Source: Salinicola halophilus
GTDB taxonomy: Bacteria > Pseudomonadota > Gammaproteobacteria > Pseudomonadales > Halomonadaceae
Length of the DNA stretch: 64,000 nt
Direction: 5' to 3'
Assembly: GCF_003206155.1 (NCBI RefSeq)
Contig: NZ_PZJV01000006.1
Location: forward strand, 258,236 to 322,235
This document shows, one piece after another, positions 19,693 through 34,689 of the stretch. Both the position numbers and the translations under genes were made by a program. Below the pieces are notes generated by a model, which was given only the letters and a program-made list of their open reading frames with translations, searched no databases and was not told where the DNA came from. Within the stretch, counting starts at the first letter, position 1; each line of letters begins with the position of its first letter.

Positions 19693-20094
19693 ATGGCAAG
19701 AGTCCGCGGGCCTGCCCGTTACCCGCGCCCGAGTACCACTCGTCTCATCGTTTGCCAGGTAGTGGTCATCGGCACGTTGAGTGTGATCGCGGCCGCCCTG
19801 GGGGGCGGACAAACGGCGCGGGATGCCGTGATGGGCGGGCTAGTCAGTCTGATACCGTCTTTCTACTTTGCCTGGCGCCTGTTCGGCCAGTCTCAGAGAC
19901 TCACGGGTGCGGCAGGCCGCCTCTACAAGGCGGAAGCAGGCAAGTTCGGTTTGACGGTGGCACTATTTGCAATCGTGTTTGCGCTAGTGCCCCCCTCAAA
20001 CCCGACTTTTTTCTTTTTGACCTACGTGGCGACGATCGCCGTGCACTGGCTGGCCCCCTGGCTGGTGCGTCGACAGTCGTCCCCTCGGAACTGA
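19693..20094 (+). CDS. atpI: ATP synthase subunit I (AtpI)
   Basis: 133 aa with four hydrophobic segments (about residues 20-40, 45-65, 80-100, 105-125). AtpI assists c-ring assembly and is not part of the mature enzyme. Identity rests on its place directly before atpB, its size and the AtpI-like membrane pattern; sequence conservation in this family is low. The ATG at 19693 was preferred because an earlier in-frame start (19594) would lie upstream of the promoter. Confidence 0.82.
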   Translation: MARVRGPARYPRPSTTRLIVCQVVVIGTLSVIAAALGGGQTARDAVMGGLVSLIPSFYFAWRLFGQSQRLTGAAGRLYKAEAGKFGLTVALFAIVFALVPPSNPTFFFLTYVATIAVHWLAPWLVRRQSSPRN

Positions 20095-20931
<837 letters not shown>

Positions 20932-20968
20932 GTTTCGCGTGTGAAATTTCTCTCAGGTTTTCCCTTAA

Positions 20969-21223
<255 letters not shown>

Positions 21224-21298
21224 TGACTCGACGCCGGGCGGTTCACCGCTCGGTTCGTTTCATGTCGGCTGCCACGAACCTGTCAGAGGTACATCCCT

Positions 21299-21769
21299 GT
21301 GAATATCAACTTGACGCTTATCGGACAGTCGATTGCCTTCGCGATCTTCGTCTGGTTCTGCATGAAGTACGTGTGGCCGCCCATTATGCAGGCGCTGCAG
21401 GAACGTCAGAAGAGGATCGCTGACGGCCTGGACGCAGCCAGCCGTGCCACTCGCGATCTCGAACTGGCGCAGGAAAAGGCCAACGAGACGCTCGCCGAGA
21501 GCAAAGCGCAGGCGCACGAGATCCTCGAACAGGCCAACAAGCGCGCTGCCCAGATCGTTGAGGAAGCGCGTGAAACGGCTCGCGAGGAAGGCGATCGCAT
21601 CGTGGCCGGTGCACGTTCTGAGATCGATCGGGAAGTGCAGCGCGCCAAGGAAGAGCTACGTGCCCAGGTCGCAGTGCTGGCAGTCGCCGGCGCGGAGCGG
21701 ATTCTGGAATCCTCCGTCGACGAGAGCAAGCATCGTGAACTCGTCGACAAGCTTGCCGCTGAGCTCTAA
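21299..21769 (+). CDS. atpF: F1Fo ATP synthase subunit b (AtpF)
   Basis: 156 aa. One N-terminal membrane helix (about residues 5-25, [19 protein letters not shown]) and a long charged coiled-coil arm that forms the peripheral stalk and binds delta. The start is a GTG at 21299 with AGAGGT 9 nt upstream. Length equals E. coli subunit b, suggesting a b2 homodimer; no b' gene is present. Confidence 0.95.
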   Translation: MNINLTLIGQSIAFAIFVWFCMKYVWPPIMQALQERQKRIADGLDAASRATRDLELAQEKANETLAESKAQAHEILEQANKRAAQIVEEARETAREEGDRIVAGARSEIDREVQRAKEELRAQVAVLAVAGAERILESSVDESKHRELVDKLAAEL

Positions 21770-21781
21770 GGGGGAATGCCC

Positions 21782-22324
21782 ATGGCTGATTCGTTTACCG
21801 TTGCTCGCCCCTATGCCAAGGCGGCGTTCGAACACGCACGCGATCATCAGGCGCTAGCGGCTTGGTCAGAAAGCCTCGACTACTACGTCGTCGTCGCCCG
21901 CGACGACGACGTTCGTGAGCGCGTTCTGCACAACCCCCGGTTGTCGAACGACGAAAAGACACGGCTGTTTCTGGCTCTCTGCGAAGACGGCTCCCGAGAC
22001 GAAAACGTCAACAATTTCGTACGGCTCTTGGGTCAGCGAGGACGCCTGACGGCGCTTCCCGACATCGCCGAACATTTCGAAGTTCTGCGGGCGACAGAAG
22101 AAAAGCGGGCCGATGTCACCATCGTCTCCGCCTTCGAGCTGGAAGACGCTCAGCGAAACGCTCTCGCCGAAGCGCTCAAGAAGCGCCTGAATCGTGAAAT
22201 CTCCATTACCACTCAAGTGGACCGCGAGCTGATAGGCGGCGTGATCCTGCGTACTGGCGACACCGTCATCGACGGCTCCGTACGCGGTCGATTGCAGCGC
22301 CTGCGCGAAACGCTCACGGCTTGA
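21782..22324 (+). CDS. atpH: F1Fo ATP synthase subunit delta (AtpH)
   Basis: 180 aa. Delta (OSCP homologue) caps the F1 head and joins it to the b stalk. The N-terminus [13 protein letters not shown] and the C-terminal [23 protein letters not shown] are diagnostic. The second ATG (21782) is 7 nt from the AAGGGGGA Shine-Dalgarno; the first (21776) lies too close to it. Confidence 0.94.
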   Translation: MADSFTVARPYAKAAFEHARDHQALAAWSESLDYYVVVARDDDVRERVLHNPRLSNDEKTRLFLALCEDGSRDENVNNFVRLLGQRGRLTALPDIAEHFEVLRATEEKRADVTIVSAFELEDAQRNALAEALKKRLNREISITTQVDRELIGGVILRTGDTVIDGSVRGRLQRLRETLTA

Positions 22325-22340
22325 GTTCGAGGGACATGGC

Positions 22341-23885
<1,545 letters not shown>

Positions 23886-23959
23886 GCGGCGCGGCCCGGA
23901 TATCCCTGGATACCCGGGCCGCCCCGTCCAGCTGAGCGACAGGAATCAGGTGATCCGCG

Positions 23960-24838
23960 ATGGCAGCTGCAAAAGAGATCAAATCCCAGATCGGGAGCAT
24001 CAAGAACACGCAGAAAATCACCAGCGCCATGGAAATGGTCGCTGCGTCGAAAATGCGTCGGGCCCAGGAGCGCATGGCGGCCAGCCAGCCCTATGCCAAG
24101 CTGATTCGCCGAGTGGTCGGTCACGTCGCCAAGGCCAATCCGGAGTATCGACACGACTACATGGTCGAGCGTGAGGTCAAGCGCGTCGGCTATATCGTCG
24201 TCTCCAGCGATCGCGGTCTGGCGGGCGGGTTGAACGTCAACCTGTTCAAGGCCGTCGTACGCCATGCCAAAGAGTGGCACGAGCAGGGCGTCGGCGCCGA
24301 CTTCGCGGCGATCGGCAGCAAGGCGGCCGGTTTTTTCCAGAAGCAGGGCGGCAACCTCATGGCGGCCAAGAAGGGCCTCGGCGATGCGCCGGAAGCCCAG
24401 GATCTGGTCGGCAGCGTGAAGGTGATGCTCGATGCTTTCGACGAAGGCAGTCTCGATCGGCTTTACGTGGTGTACAACGAATTCGTCAACACCATGACGC
24501 AAAAACCCGTGGTGCGTCAGCTCCTACCGCTCGAGGCGGTCGAGGACGACACCGAGGGTGACGAACAATCCAGTCCCGGCAACTGGGACTACCTGTATGA
24601 GCCGGACGCCAAGACCCTGCTCGATCACCTGCTGGTTCGCTACGTCGAATCCCAGGTGTATCAGGCCGTGGTCGAGAACGCGGCCTGCGAGCAGGCCGCG
24701 CGGATGATCGCGATGAAGAACGCGACCGACAACGCCGGCAATCTCATCGACGATCTTCAACTGGTGTACAACAAGGCGCGTCAGGCGGCCATTACCCAGG
24801 AAATCTCGGAAATCGTCGGTGGCGCCGCGGCGGTATGA
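23960..24838 (+). CDS. atpG: F1Fo ATP synthase subunit gamma (AtpG)
   Basis: 292 aa. Gamma is the rotating central shaft. Diagnostic ends: N-terminal [17 protein letters not shown] and C-terminal [20 protein letters not shown], which form the coiled coil inside the hexamer; [11 protein letters not shown] marks the central domain. The 74-bp spacer before it is longer than most in this operon but contains no clear terminator. Confidence 0.96.
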   Translation: MAAAKEIKSQIGSIKNTQKITSAMEMVAASKMRRAQERMAASQPYAKLIRRVVGHVAKANPEYRHDYMVEREVKRVGYIVVSSDRGLAGGLNVNLFKAVVRHAKEWHEQGVGADFAAIGSKAAGFFQKQGGNLMAAKKGLGDAPEAQDLVGSVKVMLDAFDEGSLDRLYVVYNEFVNTMTQKPVVRQLLPLEAVEDDTEGDEQSSPGNWDYLYEPDAKTLLDHLLVRYVESQVYQAVVENAACEQAARMIAMKNATDNAGNLIDDLQLVYNKARQAAITQEISEIVGGAAAV

Positions 24839-26296
<1,458 letters not shown>

Positions 26297-26323
26297 GCCT
26301 GCAGACTCCCGGGAGATATCGCT

Positions 26324-26749
26324 ATGGCCACATTTCAGTGTGACATCGTCAGTGCCGAGAAGGAGATCTTCTCGGGCAGCGTCGAGCAGCTCATCGCTGC
26401 CGGCGTGGCCGGCGATCTGGGTATCCTGCGCGGCCACGCGCCACTGCTGACCGAGCTCAAGCCCGGTCCGGTGCGCGTGGTTCAGGAAAACGGTGAAGAA
26501 GAGCTCTACTACGTCACCGGTGGCTTCCTCGAAGTACAGCCGGATATGGTCTCCGTGCTGGCGGATACCGCCACTCGCGCCAGCGATCTGGACGAGGCCG
26601 AGGCCGAGCAGGCCCGCCAGCACGCACTGGCCTCGCTCAACGACAAGCAGTCCGAGCTCGACTACACCCGTGCCGCCGCAGAGCTGGCCGAAGCCACCGC
26701 CCAGCTGCGGACGCTGCAGCAGATGCGCCGCAAGAGCGGTCGCGGCTGA
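26324..26749 (+). CDS. atpC: F1Fo ATP synthase subunit epsilon (AtpC)
   Basis: 141 aa. N-terminal beta-sandwich ([34 protein letters not shown]) contacts gamma and the c-ring. The C-terminal helical hairpin (about residues 90-138) is the family's regulatory, inhibitory element and is full length. Last gene of the operon; a strong terminator follows 53 bp later. Confidence 0.95.
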   Translation: MATFQCDIVSAEKEIFSGSVEQLIAAGVAGDLGILRGHAPLLTELKPGPVRVVQENGEEELYYVTGGFLEVQPDMVSVLADTATRASDLDEAEAEQARQHALASLNDKQSELDYTRAAAELAEATAQLRTLQQMRRKSGRG

Positions 26750-26801
26750 CGCGCGTCTTCGACGTTCGTCAGGCGATGGCGGCGTTCGGCAGGACCCGAC
26801 C

Positions 26802-26828
26802 AAGGCGGCTCTTCGGAGCCGCCTTTTT
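26802..26828 (+). terminator. Intrinsic terminator of the ATP synthase operon
   Basis: Perfect 10-bp GC-rich stem (26802-26811 with 26816-26825), a UUCG tetraloop and a U run to 26828. A textbook Rho-independent terminator separating atpC from glmU. Confidence 0.92.
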
Positions 26829-26976
26829 CATGCCCGGTCGGTCAGCAAGATGTCGCGACGATCGGCTGTTCGCCGGTCGCGCGTCACGTTAGGCTCTGTA
26901 TTTTGCGAGCGCTCGCCTGCGAAGAACCGCCGCCGTGCGAGCGCGCCTCTCTCAACGTTCGAATCGAGGACCCCCC

Positions 26977-28356
26977 ATGTCACTGGACGTCGTGATCCTG
27001 GCCGCCGGTCAGGGAACCCGGATGCGCTCCAAGACCCCCAAGGTGCTGCATCCGCTCGCCGGCCGTCCGCTGGTGCGCCACGTCGTTGACACGGCACTAT
27101 CGCTGGATGACGCCCGCGTTCACGTGGTCATCGGGCACGGCGGCGATAGCGTACGCAGCTCGCTGGAGACGGTGACCGGTGCCACGAATCTCTCGTTCTG
27201 CGAGCAGACCGAACAGAAGGGCACCGGTCACGCCGTGGCGCAGTCGCTCGAGGGTCTCGGTGACGGCAAGGTGCTGGTGCTTTACGGCGACGTGCCGCTG
27301 ATCCAGACGAAGACCCTGCAGACGCTGCTCGACCACGTCGATGACGAGCACATGGCGCTGTTGACCGTGACGCTCGACGACCCCACCGGCTATGGCCGGA
27401 TCGTTCGCGACGACAAGCGGGCGGTCACCGCCATCGTCGAGCACAAGGATGCCGACGCCGCGCAGCGCTACATCCGCGAGTGCAATACCGGCATCATGGC
27501 GATGACCAGCGCCCAGCTGAAGCGCTGGCTGCCCGCGCTCTCTGCCGACAACGCCCAGGGCGAGTACTACCTCACCGACGTGATCGCCATGGCGGCGGCG
27601 GACGGCGTCGAGGTCGACGCGAGCCAGCCGAGCTCGCCGGTGGAGGTGGAGGGCGTCAACGACCGCCGCCAGCTCGCCGCCCTCGAACGCGCCTACCAGC
27701 GGCGTCAGGCCGAGCACTTGATGAGCGCCGGCGTCGGTCTCGCCGACCCGGCTCGCTTCGATCTGCGCGGCGACGTCACCGTGGGCCGCGACATTCAGGT
27801 CGACGTCAACGTGATCCTCGAGGGCCAGGTGACCCTCGAAGACGACGTGATCATCGGCCCGAACTGCGTGATCAAGGACAGCGTCCTGCGCCGTGGCGCG
27901 GTGGTGAAAGCGAACAGCCATCTCGACGGCGTCGAGATGGGCGAAGAGAGCGACTGCGGTCCGTTCGCCCGGCTGCGCCCCGGCACTCGACTCGGCGCCC
28001 GCGCGCACGTCGGCAACTTCGTCGAGACCAAGAACGCCAACCTGGCTGACGGCGTGAAGGCGGGCCATCTCACCTATCTGGGGGATGCCGAGATCGGCGC
28101 CGGCACCAACATCGGGGCGGGGACCATCACCTGCAACTACGACGGCGCCAACAAGCACCGCACTCGCATCGGCGAGAACGTCTTCGTCGGTTCCAACACC
28201 GCCCTCGTCGCCCCGGTGACGGTCGGCCACGGCGCGACCATTGCCGCTGGCTCGACCATTACCCGTGAGGTGGCGGAGAGCGACCTGGCGATCGCCCGTA
28301 GCCGTCAGACCGCCAAGAGTGGCTGGCAGCGGCCAGTGAAGACGCCGAAGTCTTGA
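26977..28356 (+). CDS. glmU: Bifunctional UDP-GlcNAc pyrophosphorylase / GlcN-1-P acetyltransferase GlmU
   Basis: 459 aa. It acetylates glucosamine-1-phosphate and then couples it to UTP, giving UDP-GlcNAc for peptidoglycan and LPS. The N-terminal uridylyltransferase has [19 protein letters not shown] and YGDVPLI. From about residue 250 a left-handed beta-helix of hexapeptide repeats carries the acetyltransferase, with [11 protein letters not shown] and [14 protein letters not shown]. The ATG at 26977 has GAGG upstream. It forms a metabolic group with glmS, 2.5 kb downstream. Confidence 0.96.
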   Translation: MSLDVVILAAGQGTRMRSKTPKVLHPLAGRPLVRHVVDTALSLDDARVHVVIGHGGDSVRSSLETVTGATNLSFCEQTEQKGTGHAVAQSLEGLGDGKVLVLYGDVPLIQTKTLQTLLDHVDDEHMALLTVTLDDPTGYGRIVRDDKRAVTAIVEHKDADAAQRYIRECNTGIMAMTSAQLKRWLPALSADNAQGEYYLTDVIAMAAADGVEVDASQPSSPVEVEGVNDRRQLAALERAYQRRQAEHLMSAGVGLADPARFDLRGDVTVGRDIQVDVNVILEGQVTLEDDVIIGPNCVIKDSVLRRGAVVKANSHLDGVEMGEESDCGPFARLRPGTRLGARAHVGNFVETKNANLADGVKAGHLTYLGDAEIGAGTNIGAGTITCNYDGANKHRTRIGENVFVGSNTALVAPVTVGHGATIAAGSTITREVAESDLAIARSRQTAKSGWQRPVKTPKS

Positions 28357-28789
28357 TAGGTTCAGGCACTCGTTCGGGACTCGTTCGGTTCAGACGCGAT
28401 CACGACTGACGAGGTCTGTAAGACCTATACGGTCGTTGTTGTGCGAGGGGCAGGCCCCTCGCGCTTCCTTCGGTTCGCGCCACGGACGCGATCAGCCCCG
28501 AGCCGATCTCCGTCTGCGTCTGGGGTCGGCGCAAGCATGCCCCTGCCGCCGCGCGCCGCTAGCGTTCTGCTTCGCTAGACATCCCGTCCCGCTTGCAGGG
28601 CCGGAGTCTGCCAGTCGCGGTCAGCTCGTTCGGCGAACCCGACATCACCCAGATGTCTGATTCGCCTCAACTCCATCGCTAGACCCGTTGCACCGAAGGC
28701 CGCACGGGTTAGCCCGGGAGGCGAACTCAGAGAGTTTCTTTCCCGCGACTGGCAACACTCGCCGTTCAGCCGTCTTCAAATAACCGACA
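28357..28789. other. Gene-free convergent gap rich in nested inverted repeats; possible structured RNA
   Basis: This 433-bp gap lies between the convergent glmU and DUF1615 genes. It holds an 11-bp direct duplication (28368-28378, 28379-28389). A two-step stem follows: 28402-28406/28432-28436 enclosing 28412-28417/28421-28426. Then come an 8-bp GC hairpin (28443-28450/28455-28462) and a 6-bp hairpin (28559-28564/28573-28578). Last is a nested structure closed by a perfect 12-bp stem (28609-28620/28743-28754). A 74-codon ORF at 28436 has no recognisable content. No known RNA family was recognised and the strand is undetermined. Confidence 0.45.
28443..28462 (+). terminator. Possible glmU terminator hairpin
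   Basis: GCGAGGGG (28443-28450) pairs perfectly with CCCCTCGC (28455-28462) over a 4-nt loop, followed by the weak pyrimidine tract GCUUCCUU. It lies 87 bp beyond the glmU stop. Confidence 0.4.
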
Positions 28790-30043
28790 CTACCGCGCCA
28801 TACACTGCTGCCAGCGATCCTCCACCCGATCGGCGAACCACGCCGTGGTCAGGTTGCGGGTGATCTTGGGACTCTCGAGGGTGATCCCCGGCAGGCGTGC
28901 CCGCGGCTGAGGTTCGCCCTCCTGACGATCCGCCAGTGCGAAGACCTTCTCGAAGAGGTCGGTCTGCTCGAAATCCAGAGCGTCCTCCTGCTCCAGCGCC
29001 TCGCGAATGTCGTCGTCATCCATCTCCAGCTGGCGTTTCAGCGTGCGTACCGCCAGCTCGGTCTGCCCGGGCTTGCGGGAACCCGGTATCGTCAGGTCGC
29101 CATCGAGGGCGAGCGGAATACCCGAGAGCCGACTGACCGCGGCCTGAAACGCTGCATCGCGGCTGGCGTACCAGCCGGCGTTGAAGTCGGCGAAGCGATA
29201 GATCGGCGCGTCGTAGGAAGCGGGGTAGCCGAGCAGGTGCGCGATGCCAAAGTAGATGCCGCCGCGGCGGGTGAACACCTCGTGGCGGACCGAGTCGTCG
29301 ATCGGGTAGGGATAGCTCTCGGCGCTGTTGTCGAGCCCGAAGCGATCGTCGAGATAGTTCTGGGCGAACGCCACGCTCACCTGCATCGGCCCGCCCGTCT
29401 CCACCGGATTGAGGCTACCGAAGAGTTCCCGCCCCAGCGGCGCCATGCCGATGAAATCCTCGAAGATTTCGCTCATCTCCCGCTCGGTGGTCAGCGAATC
29501 GAGCCGCTCGTTGTAGGTCTCGCCGGTGGGGGATTCCAGATTCAGGCCCGCCTGCACCAGAAAGCCCGGCACGTGCAGCGCCTCGGCGCGGCGCTCGATC
29601 TCGTCACGCGCGATGCGCGACAGGCCGGGTACCACCGGGTCGCCGCTGTAGGTCGACTCCTGCTCGATCACGGCAAGCGTGGCGCAGAGATTCTCCCGCG
29701 TTGCCGGCAGGTCCTGCGCCGATAAAGCGACGGTGATATCCGTCGCCCACCCTTCACGGTCGCCGGCGCTGTCGGGAATCAACGAGACGAGTTCCTGCGT
29801 CACGCTCGCCGGGCGCCGTTCGAAACCGGGCTGCGGCGTCTGGGTGCTGCAGCCGGCGAGTAGCGCCAGCGGTAGTAGCGGTAGATAGCGATGTGAGGAA
29901 ATGATCGTTCGCTCCTGGGTATGTACGGGGAGGGGGCGGCGCTCGGTGAGCGTCGGCTGTCCATAGCCTGAGTAAGAGGCTAGCTCAAACGCGGATCGCG
30001 CCCATCGATTGACGAGAAACGAAATATAGGTTTTGATTCGCAT
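28790..30043 (-). CDS. DUF1615-family lipoprotein, uncertain start
   Basis: 417 aa if read from the ATG at 30043, the only ordinary in-frame start. A lipoprotein signal (RYLPLLPLALLAGC) appears only at about residue 52-65, which is abnormal. The sequence between has no ATG, GTG or TTG. A good AGGAG precedes the in-frame codons ATC (29905-29903) and ATT (29902-29900) just before the signal, so translation may begin there (about 370 aa). The mature part resembles DUF1615 proteins (GPMQVSVAFA, GGIYFGIAHLLGYPA, FADFNAGWYASRDAAFQ). Function is unknown. The FADFNAGWYASR region is loosely reminiscent of lysozyme-like folds, but no catalytic residue is claimed. Confidence 0.78.
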   Translation of the reverse strand: MRIKTYISFLVNRWARSAFELASYSGYGQPTLTERRPLPVHTQERTIISSHRYLPLLPLALLAGCSTQTPQPGFERRPASVTQELVSLIPDSAGDREGWATDITVALSAQDLPATRENLCATLAVIEQESTYSGDPVVPGLSRIARDEIERRAEALHVPGFLVQAGLNLESPTGETYNERLDSLTTEREMSEIFEDFIGMAPLGRELFGSLNPVETGGPMQVSVAFAQNYLDDRFGLDNSAESYPYPIDDSVRHEVFTRRGGIYFGIAHLLGYPASYDAPIYRFADFNAGWYASRDAAFQAAVSRLSGIPLALDGDLTIPGSRKPGQTELAVRTLKRQLEMDDDDIREALEQEDALDFEQTDLFEKVFALADRQEGEPQPRARLPGITLESPKITRNLTTAWFADRVEDRWQQCMAR

Positions 30044-30093
30044 CTATTTTCTTTCGAATCGAAACTTTAAAAGCGGATTTCGAAACTTAATCC

Positions 30094-30879
30094 ATGCCTA
30101 AACGCGATACGGCCCAGCGCCGCCACGCCATTCTCGCCTACGTCAACGCACACGGAGAGACGCCGGTCGAGCGGCTGGCGAGCCGCTTCGCCATCTCCGA
30201 AGTCACGGTGCGCAAGGATCTCAACACGCTGGAGCGCAGCGGGCTGCTGCTGCGCCGCTACGGCGGGGCGGCGCCGCTGCCCCAGGAGATGCTGACCGAG
30301 CCGGCGCAGGCGCTCTCGATCTACAAGCAGGCGATCGCCCGGGCGGCGCGAGCACGTATTCGCGAGCACAACCGCATCATCGTCGACAGCGGCACCACCA
30401 CCGCTGCCCTGATCGGCGAGCTGGGTGGCCTGCGCGGGCTGGTGGTGATGACCAATTCGCTGGCCGTGGCCGGCGCGCTGCGCGAGCTCGAGTCCGAGCC
30501 GGCACTGCTGATGACCGGCGGTACCTGGGACCCGCACTCGGAGTCCTTTCAGGGCCAGGTCGCCGAGCAGGTGCTGCGCGCCTACGACTTCGATCAGCTC
30601 TTCGTTGGCGCCGACGGCATCGACCTCGACCGCGGCACTACCACCTACAACGAGCTCTTCGGCCTGACCCGAGTCATGGCCGAGGTCGCTCGCGAGGTGG
30701 TGGTCATGCTGGAGGCCGACAAGATCGGCCGCCGCATCCCCAATCTGGAACTGCCGTGGGGGCGCATCGACACCCTCGTCACCGACTGGCGGGTCGATAC
30801 CGCCGCCGCCGCGGCCATCGAGGCCCAGGGCACGCGGCTCGTCGTCGCCTCCGAGCCCGCCGGCAGTACCGACGGCTAA
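30094..30879 (+). CDS. DeoR/GlpR-family transcriptional regulator upstream of glmS (GlmR-like)
   Basis: 261 aa. N-terminal DeoR winged HTH (about residues 6-60, with RLASRFAISEVTVRKDLNTLE) and a C-terminal DeoRC sugar-phosphate sensor (IIVDSGTTTAALI, MTGGTWDPHSESFQG, VGADGIDLDRG). It lies 23 bp before glmS on the same strand, matching GlmR in Pseudomonas, which controls glmS. It therefore likely responds to an amino-sugar phosphate. The gap to the divergent DUF1615 ORF is only 50 bp if that ORF starts at 30043. Confidence 0.9.
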   Translation: MPKRDTAQRRHAILAYVNAHGETPVERLASRFAISEVTVRKDLNTLERSGLLLRRYGGAAPLPQEMLTEPAQALSIYKQAIARAARARIREHNRIIVDSGTTTAALIGELGGLRGLVVMTNSLAVAGALRELESEPALLMTGGTWDPHSESFQGQVAEQVLRAYDFDQLFVGADGIDLDRGTTTYNELFGLTRVMAEVAREVVVMLEADKIGRRIPNLELPWGRIDTLVTDWRVDTAAAAAIEAQGTRLVVASEPAGSTDG

Positions 30880-30902
30880 TCTTCTCTTCAAGGACATCGA
30901 AC

Positions 30903-32744
<1,842 letters not shown>

Positions 32745-32839
32745 CACACGCGAAGTGAGCGCTCGCTGACCTTGCGAGCCTTAGACGTCGGCACCCAACC
32801 GAACGGCGAGGGTGCCATCAAATCTTTGAGAGGAACCCG

Positions 32840-33214
32840 ATGAAAAGACGACTTCTCGGTGTGGCGCTGCTGGCGTGCACCCTGATGTCCGCGGCCACGG
32901 CGCTAGCGGAATCGCGGGCCCTATCGCAGCCGCCGCAAGCGACCCCGGCCGACTGTCCGGGCTGGGGCGAGTACGGTGAGACGATCATCGGCAAGCTGTG
33001 GGAACGGATCAGCCCCGCCGAGATCAATGCCGAGCTACCCACTGCCACCGCCGACGACGGTGACGACGCCAAAACGCAGGTGATCATCGCCCGGGGCGTG
33101 CTGGAAGATGCCAAGCAGATGATGCGCTATCGTCAGAACTACGACATCGCCAAGACTGACGTGATGTCGAGCTTCGGCCGCCAGATTCGCGAGAAGTGCG
33201 AGCGGGCGCAGTGA
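32840..33214 (+). CDS. Hypothetical small exported protein
   Basis: 124 aa. A cleavable Sec signal (KRRLLGVALLACTLMSAAT ending ALA near residue 23) is clear, and GAGAGGAA precedes the ATG. The mature protein (about 100 aa) is mostly helical-looking, with two cysteines, one in PADCPGWG near the N-terminus and one in REKCERAQ at the end. They could form a disulfide in the periplasm. No family was recognised. It stands alone between glmS and an MFS gene. Confidence 0.7.
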   Translation: MKRRLLGVALLACTLMSAATALAESRALSQPPQATPADCPGWGEYGETIIGKLWERISPAEINAELPTATADDGDDAKTQVIIARGVLEDAKQMMRYRQNYDIAKTDVMSSFGRQIREKCERAQ

Positions 33215-33252
33215 GCGAACGCCGCCGAGCGCCGTTCGGGCAGCGGCGATAT

Positions 33253-33305
33253 CGTCTTGGGCCCACGGTCGGGCCATGAGCGCGCCGCCGCTAGGGCCCA
33301 AGACG
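33253..33305. repeat. 12-bp perfect inverted repeat before the MFS gene
   Basis: cgtcttgggccc (33253-33264) and gggcccaagacg (33294-33305) are separated by 29 bp. An overlapping alternative pairing exists between agcggcg (33242-33248) and the cgccgct run inside the spacer, so two exclusive folds are possible. It could terminate the exported-protein gene or act in the MFS leader. Confidence 0.6.
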
Positions 33306-33327
33306 TTCGATCCAGAGTGGTGTAGCG

Positions 33328-34617
33328 ATGGCTTCCGAAACCCCTGAGGGCGCTGCCGCGCCGCCGACGGTGAACCCCCGGCTGCTGCTGGTGAGCCAGC
33401 TGATCTTCAATGCCGGGTTCTATATGGTGCTGCCGTTTCTGGCCACGCACCTGCGCGACAATCTGGCGCTGGCGGGCGCGGCGGTCGGGCTGGTGCTCGG
33501 CGTGCGAACCTTCTCGCAGCAGGGGCTCTTCGTCTTCGGCGGCGCGCTCTCGGACGCGCTGGGGCCGCGACGCATCATCCTGCTGGGGTGCGTGGTGCGT
33601 ACGGTGGGCTTTCTCGTTCTGGGCTTCGCCGATTCGCTCGTCCCGGTGCTGATCGGTGCCTGCCTCACCGGCGTGGGCGGTGCGCTGTTCTCGCCGGCGG
33701 TGTCGGCGCTGGTCGCATTGGCGGGCAGCGCCAGCGAGGCCCGCGGCGGGCCCTCGCGTTCGCAGCTCTTTGCCCGGCTGGCGGTGTGGAGCGAGTGCGG
33801 CGCCGTGCTCGGGCCTTTGCTCGGCGCACTTCTGCTGGGTGTCAGCTTCCAGATGGTATCGCTGGCCGGGACGCTGGTCTTCGTAGTCATGTTCGGGGTC
33901 TTTTATCGGGCGCTACCGAAAGGGATTGCGACGACACAGCGCGCCGATCGGGATCGTGAACGTACCGTCTGGTGGCGACCGCTGGGCGATAAACGCTTTC
34001 TCGCCTTCATCGCCGTCTACAGCACCGGGCTTCTGAGCTACAACCAGCTCTATCTGGCGCTACCGGTGGAGATCGAACGGGCGGGCGCGGAACCGGGGGC
34101 GCTGGCCGTCATGTTCATGGTGGTCTCGGCGCTGGTCATCGCGCTGCAGCTGCCCATCAACCGGCTCACGCGGCGCCTGGGGGCGGCGATCAGCCTGCCG
34201 CTGGGTTTTCTAATCGACGCGCTCGGGTTCGCCGTGGTCGCGCTGGTCGCCCCCGCCGCGCCCGCCGGCGGCTGGTGGGGGCTGGCCCCGGCGCTGGTGC
34301 TGGTCAGCGCGATCGCCGTGGCGAGAATGGTGGTCAATCCGGTGGCGATGGATCTGGTGCCCGCCTTCGCCGGCGACAGCCCGCTGGGCGTCTACTACGG
34401 CGCGCTCGCCTCGGCCGGCGGGGTCGCCGTACTGCTGGGTAATGCGCTGGTGGGCGATCTGCTCGACGCCGCGCTGATTCCCTCGCCGGCGGCGGCACTG
34501 CCCTGGTGGACGCTGGCGATACTGCCCGCGGTGAGCGCGCTCGCCTTCGTTGCGCTGCTGCGTTTCTCTTCCCTCGGCGAGCTGACGCGTCCGGCGGCGC
34601 GGGTCGAGGCGTCCTGA
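33328..34617 (+). CDS. Major facilitator superfamily transporter (MdtH-like)
   Basis: 429 aa with about twelve hydrophobic segments. The loop between TM2 and TM3 has the MFS motif GGALSDALGPRRIIL, and the pattern (FYMVLPFLATHL in TM1) resembles the MdtH/drug-efflux branch. Substrate cannot be assigned. It starts 114 bp after the exported-protein gene, with an inverted repeat between, and is convergent with the GntR-type gene. Confidence 0.85.
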   Translation: MASETPEGAAAPPTVNPRLLLVSQLIFNAGFYMVLPFLATHLRDNLALAGAAVGLVLGVRTFSQQGLFVFGGALSDALGPRRIILLGCVVRTVGFLVLGFADSLVPVLIGACLTGVGGALFSPAVSALVALAGSASEARGGPSRSQLFARLAVWSECGAVLGPLLGALLLGVSFQMVSLAGTLVFVVMFGVFYRALPKGIATTQRADRDRERTVWWRPLGDKRFLAFIAVYSTGLLSYNQLYLALPVEIERAGAEPGALAVMFMVVSALVIALQLPINRLTRRLGAAISLPLGFLIDALGFAVVALVAPAAPAGGWWGLAPALVLVSAIAVARMVVNPVAMDLVPAFAGDSPLGVYYGALASAGGVAVLLGNALVGDLLDAALIPSPAAALPWWTLAILPAVSALAFVALLRFSSLGELTRPAARVEAS

Positions 34618-34689
34618 GCGCGCTCATCCGTGTCTGGATTGCGGCGTTCGACCGGGTCATGGGACGGAGCCGAGGGAACGACGGACGAA

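Noticed and set aside
20932..20950. parS-like sequence between atpB and atpE
   Set aside because: Only about 11 of 16 positions match and the centre differs (GCGTG-T); several chance matches of this quality occur in the window.
28436..28660. 74-codon ORF in the glmU-DUF1615 gap
   Set aside because: No Shine-Dalgarno, Arg-rich low-information product, and it cuts through several inverted repeats. An RNA or repeat explains the region better.
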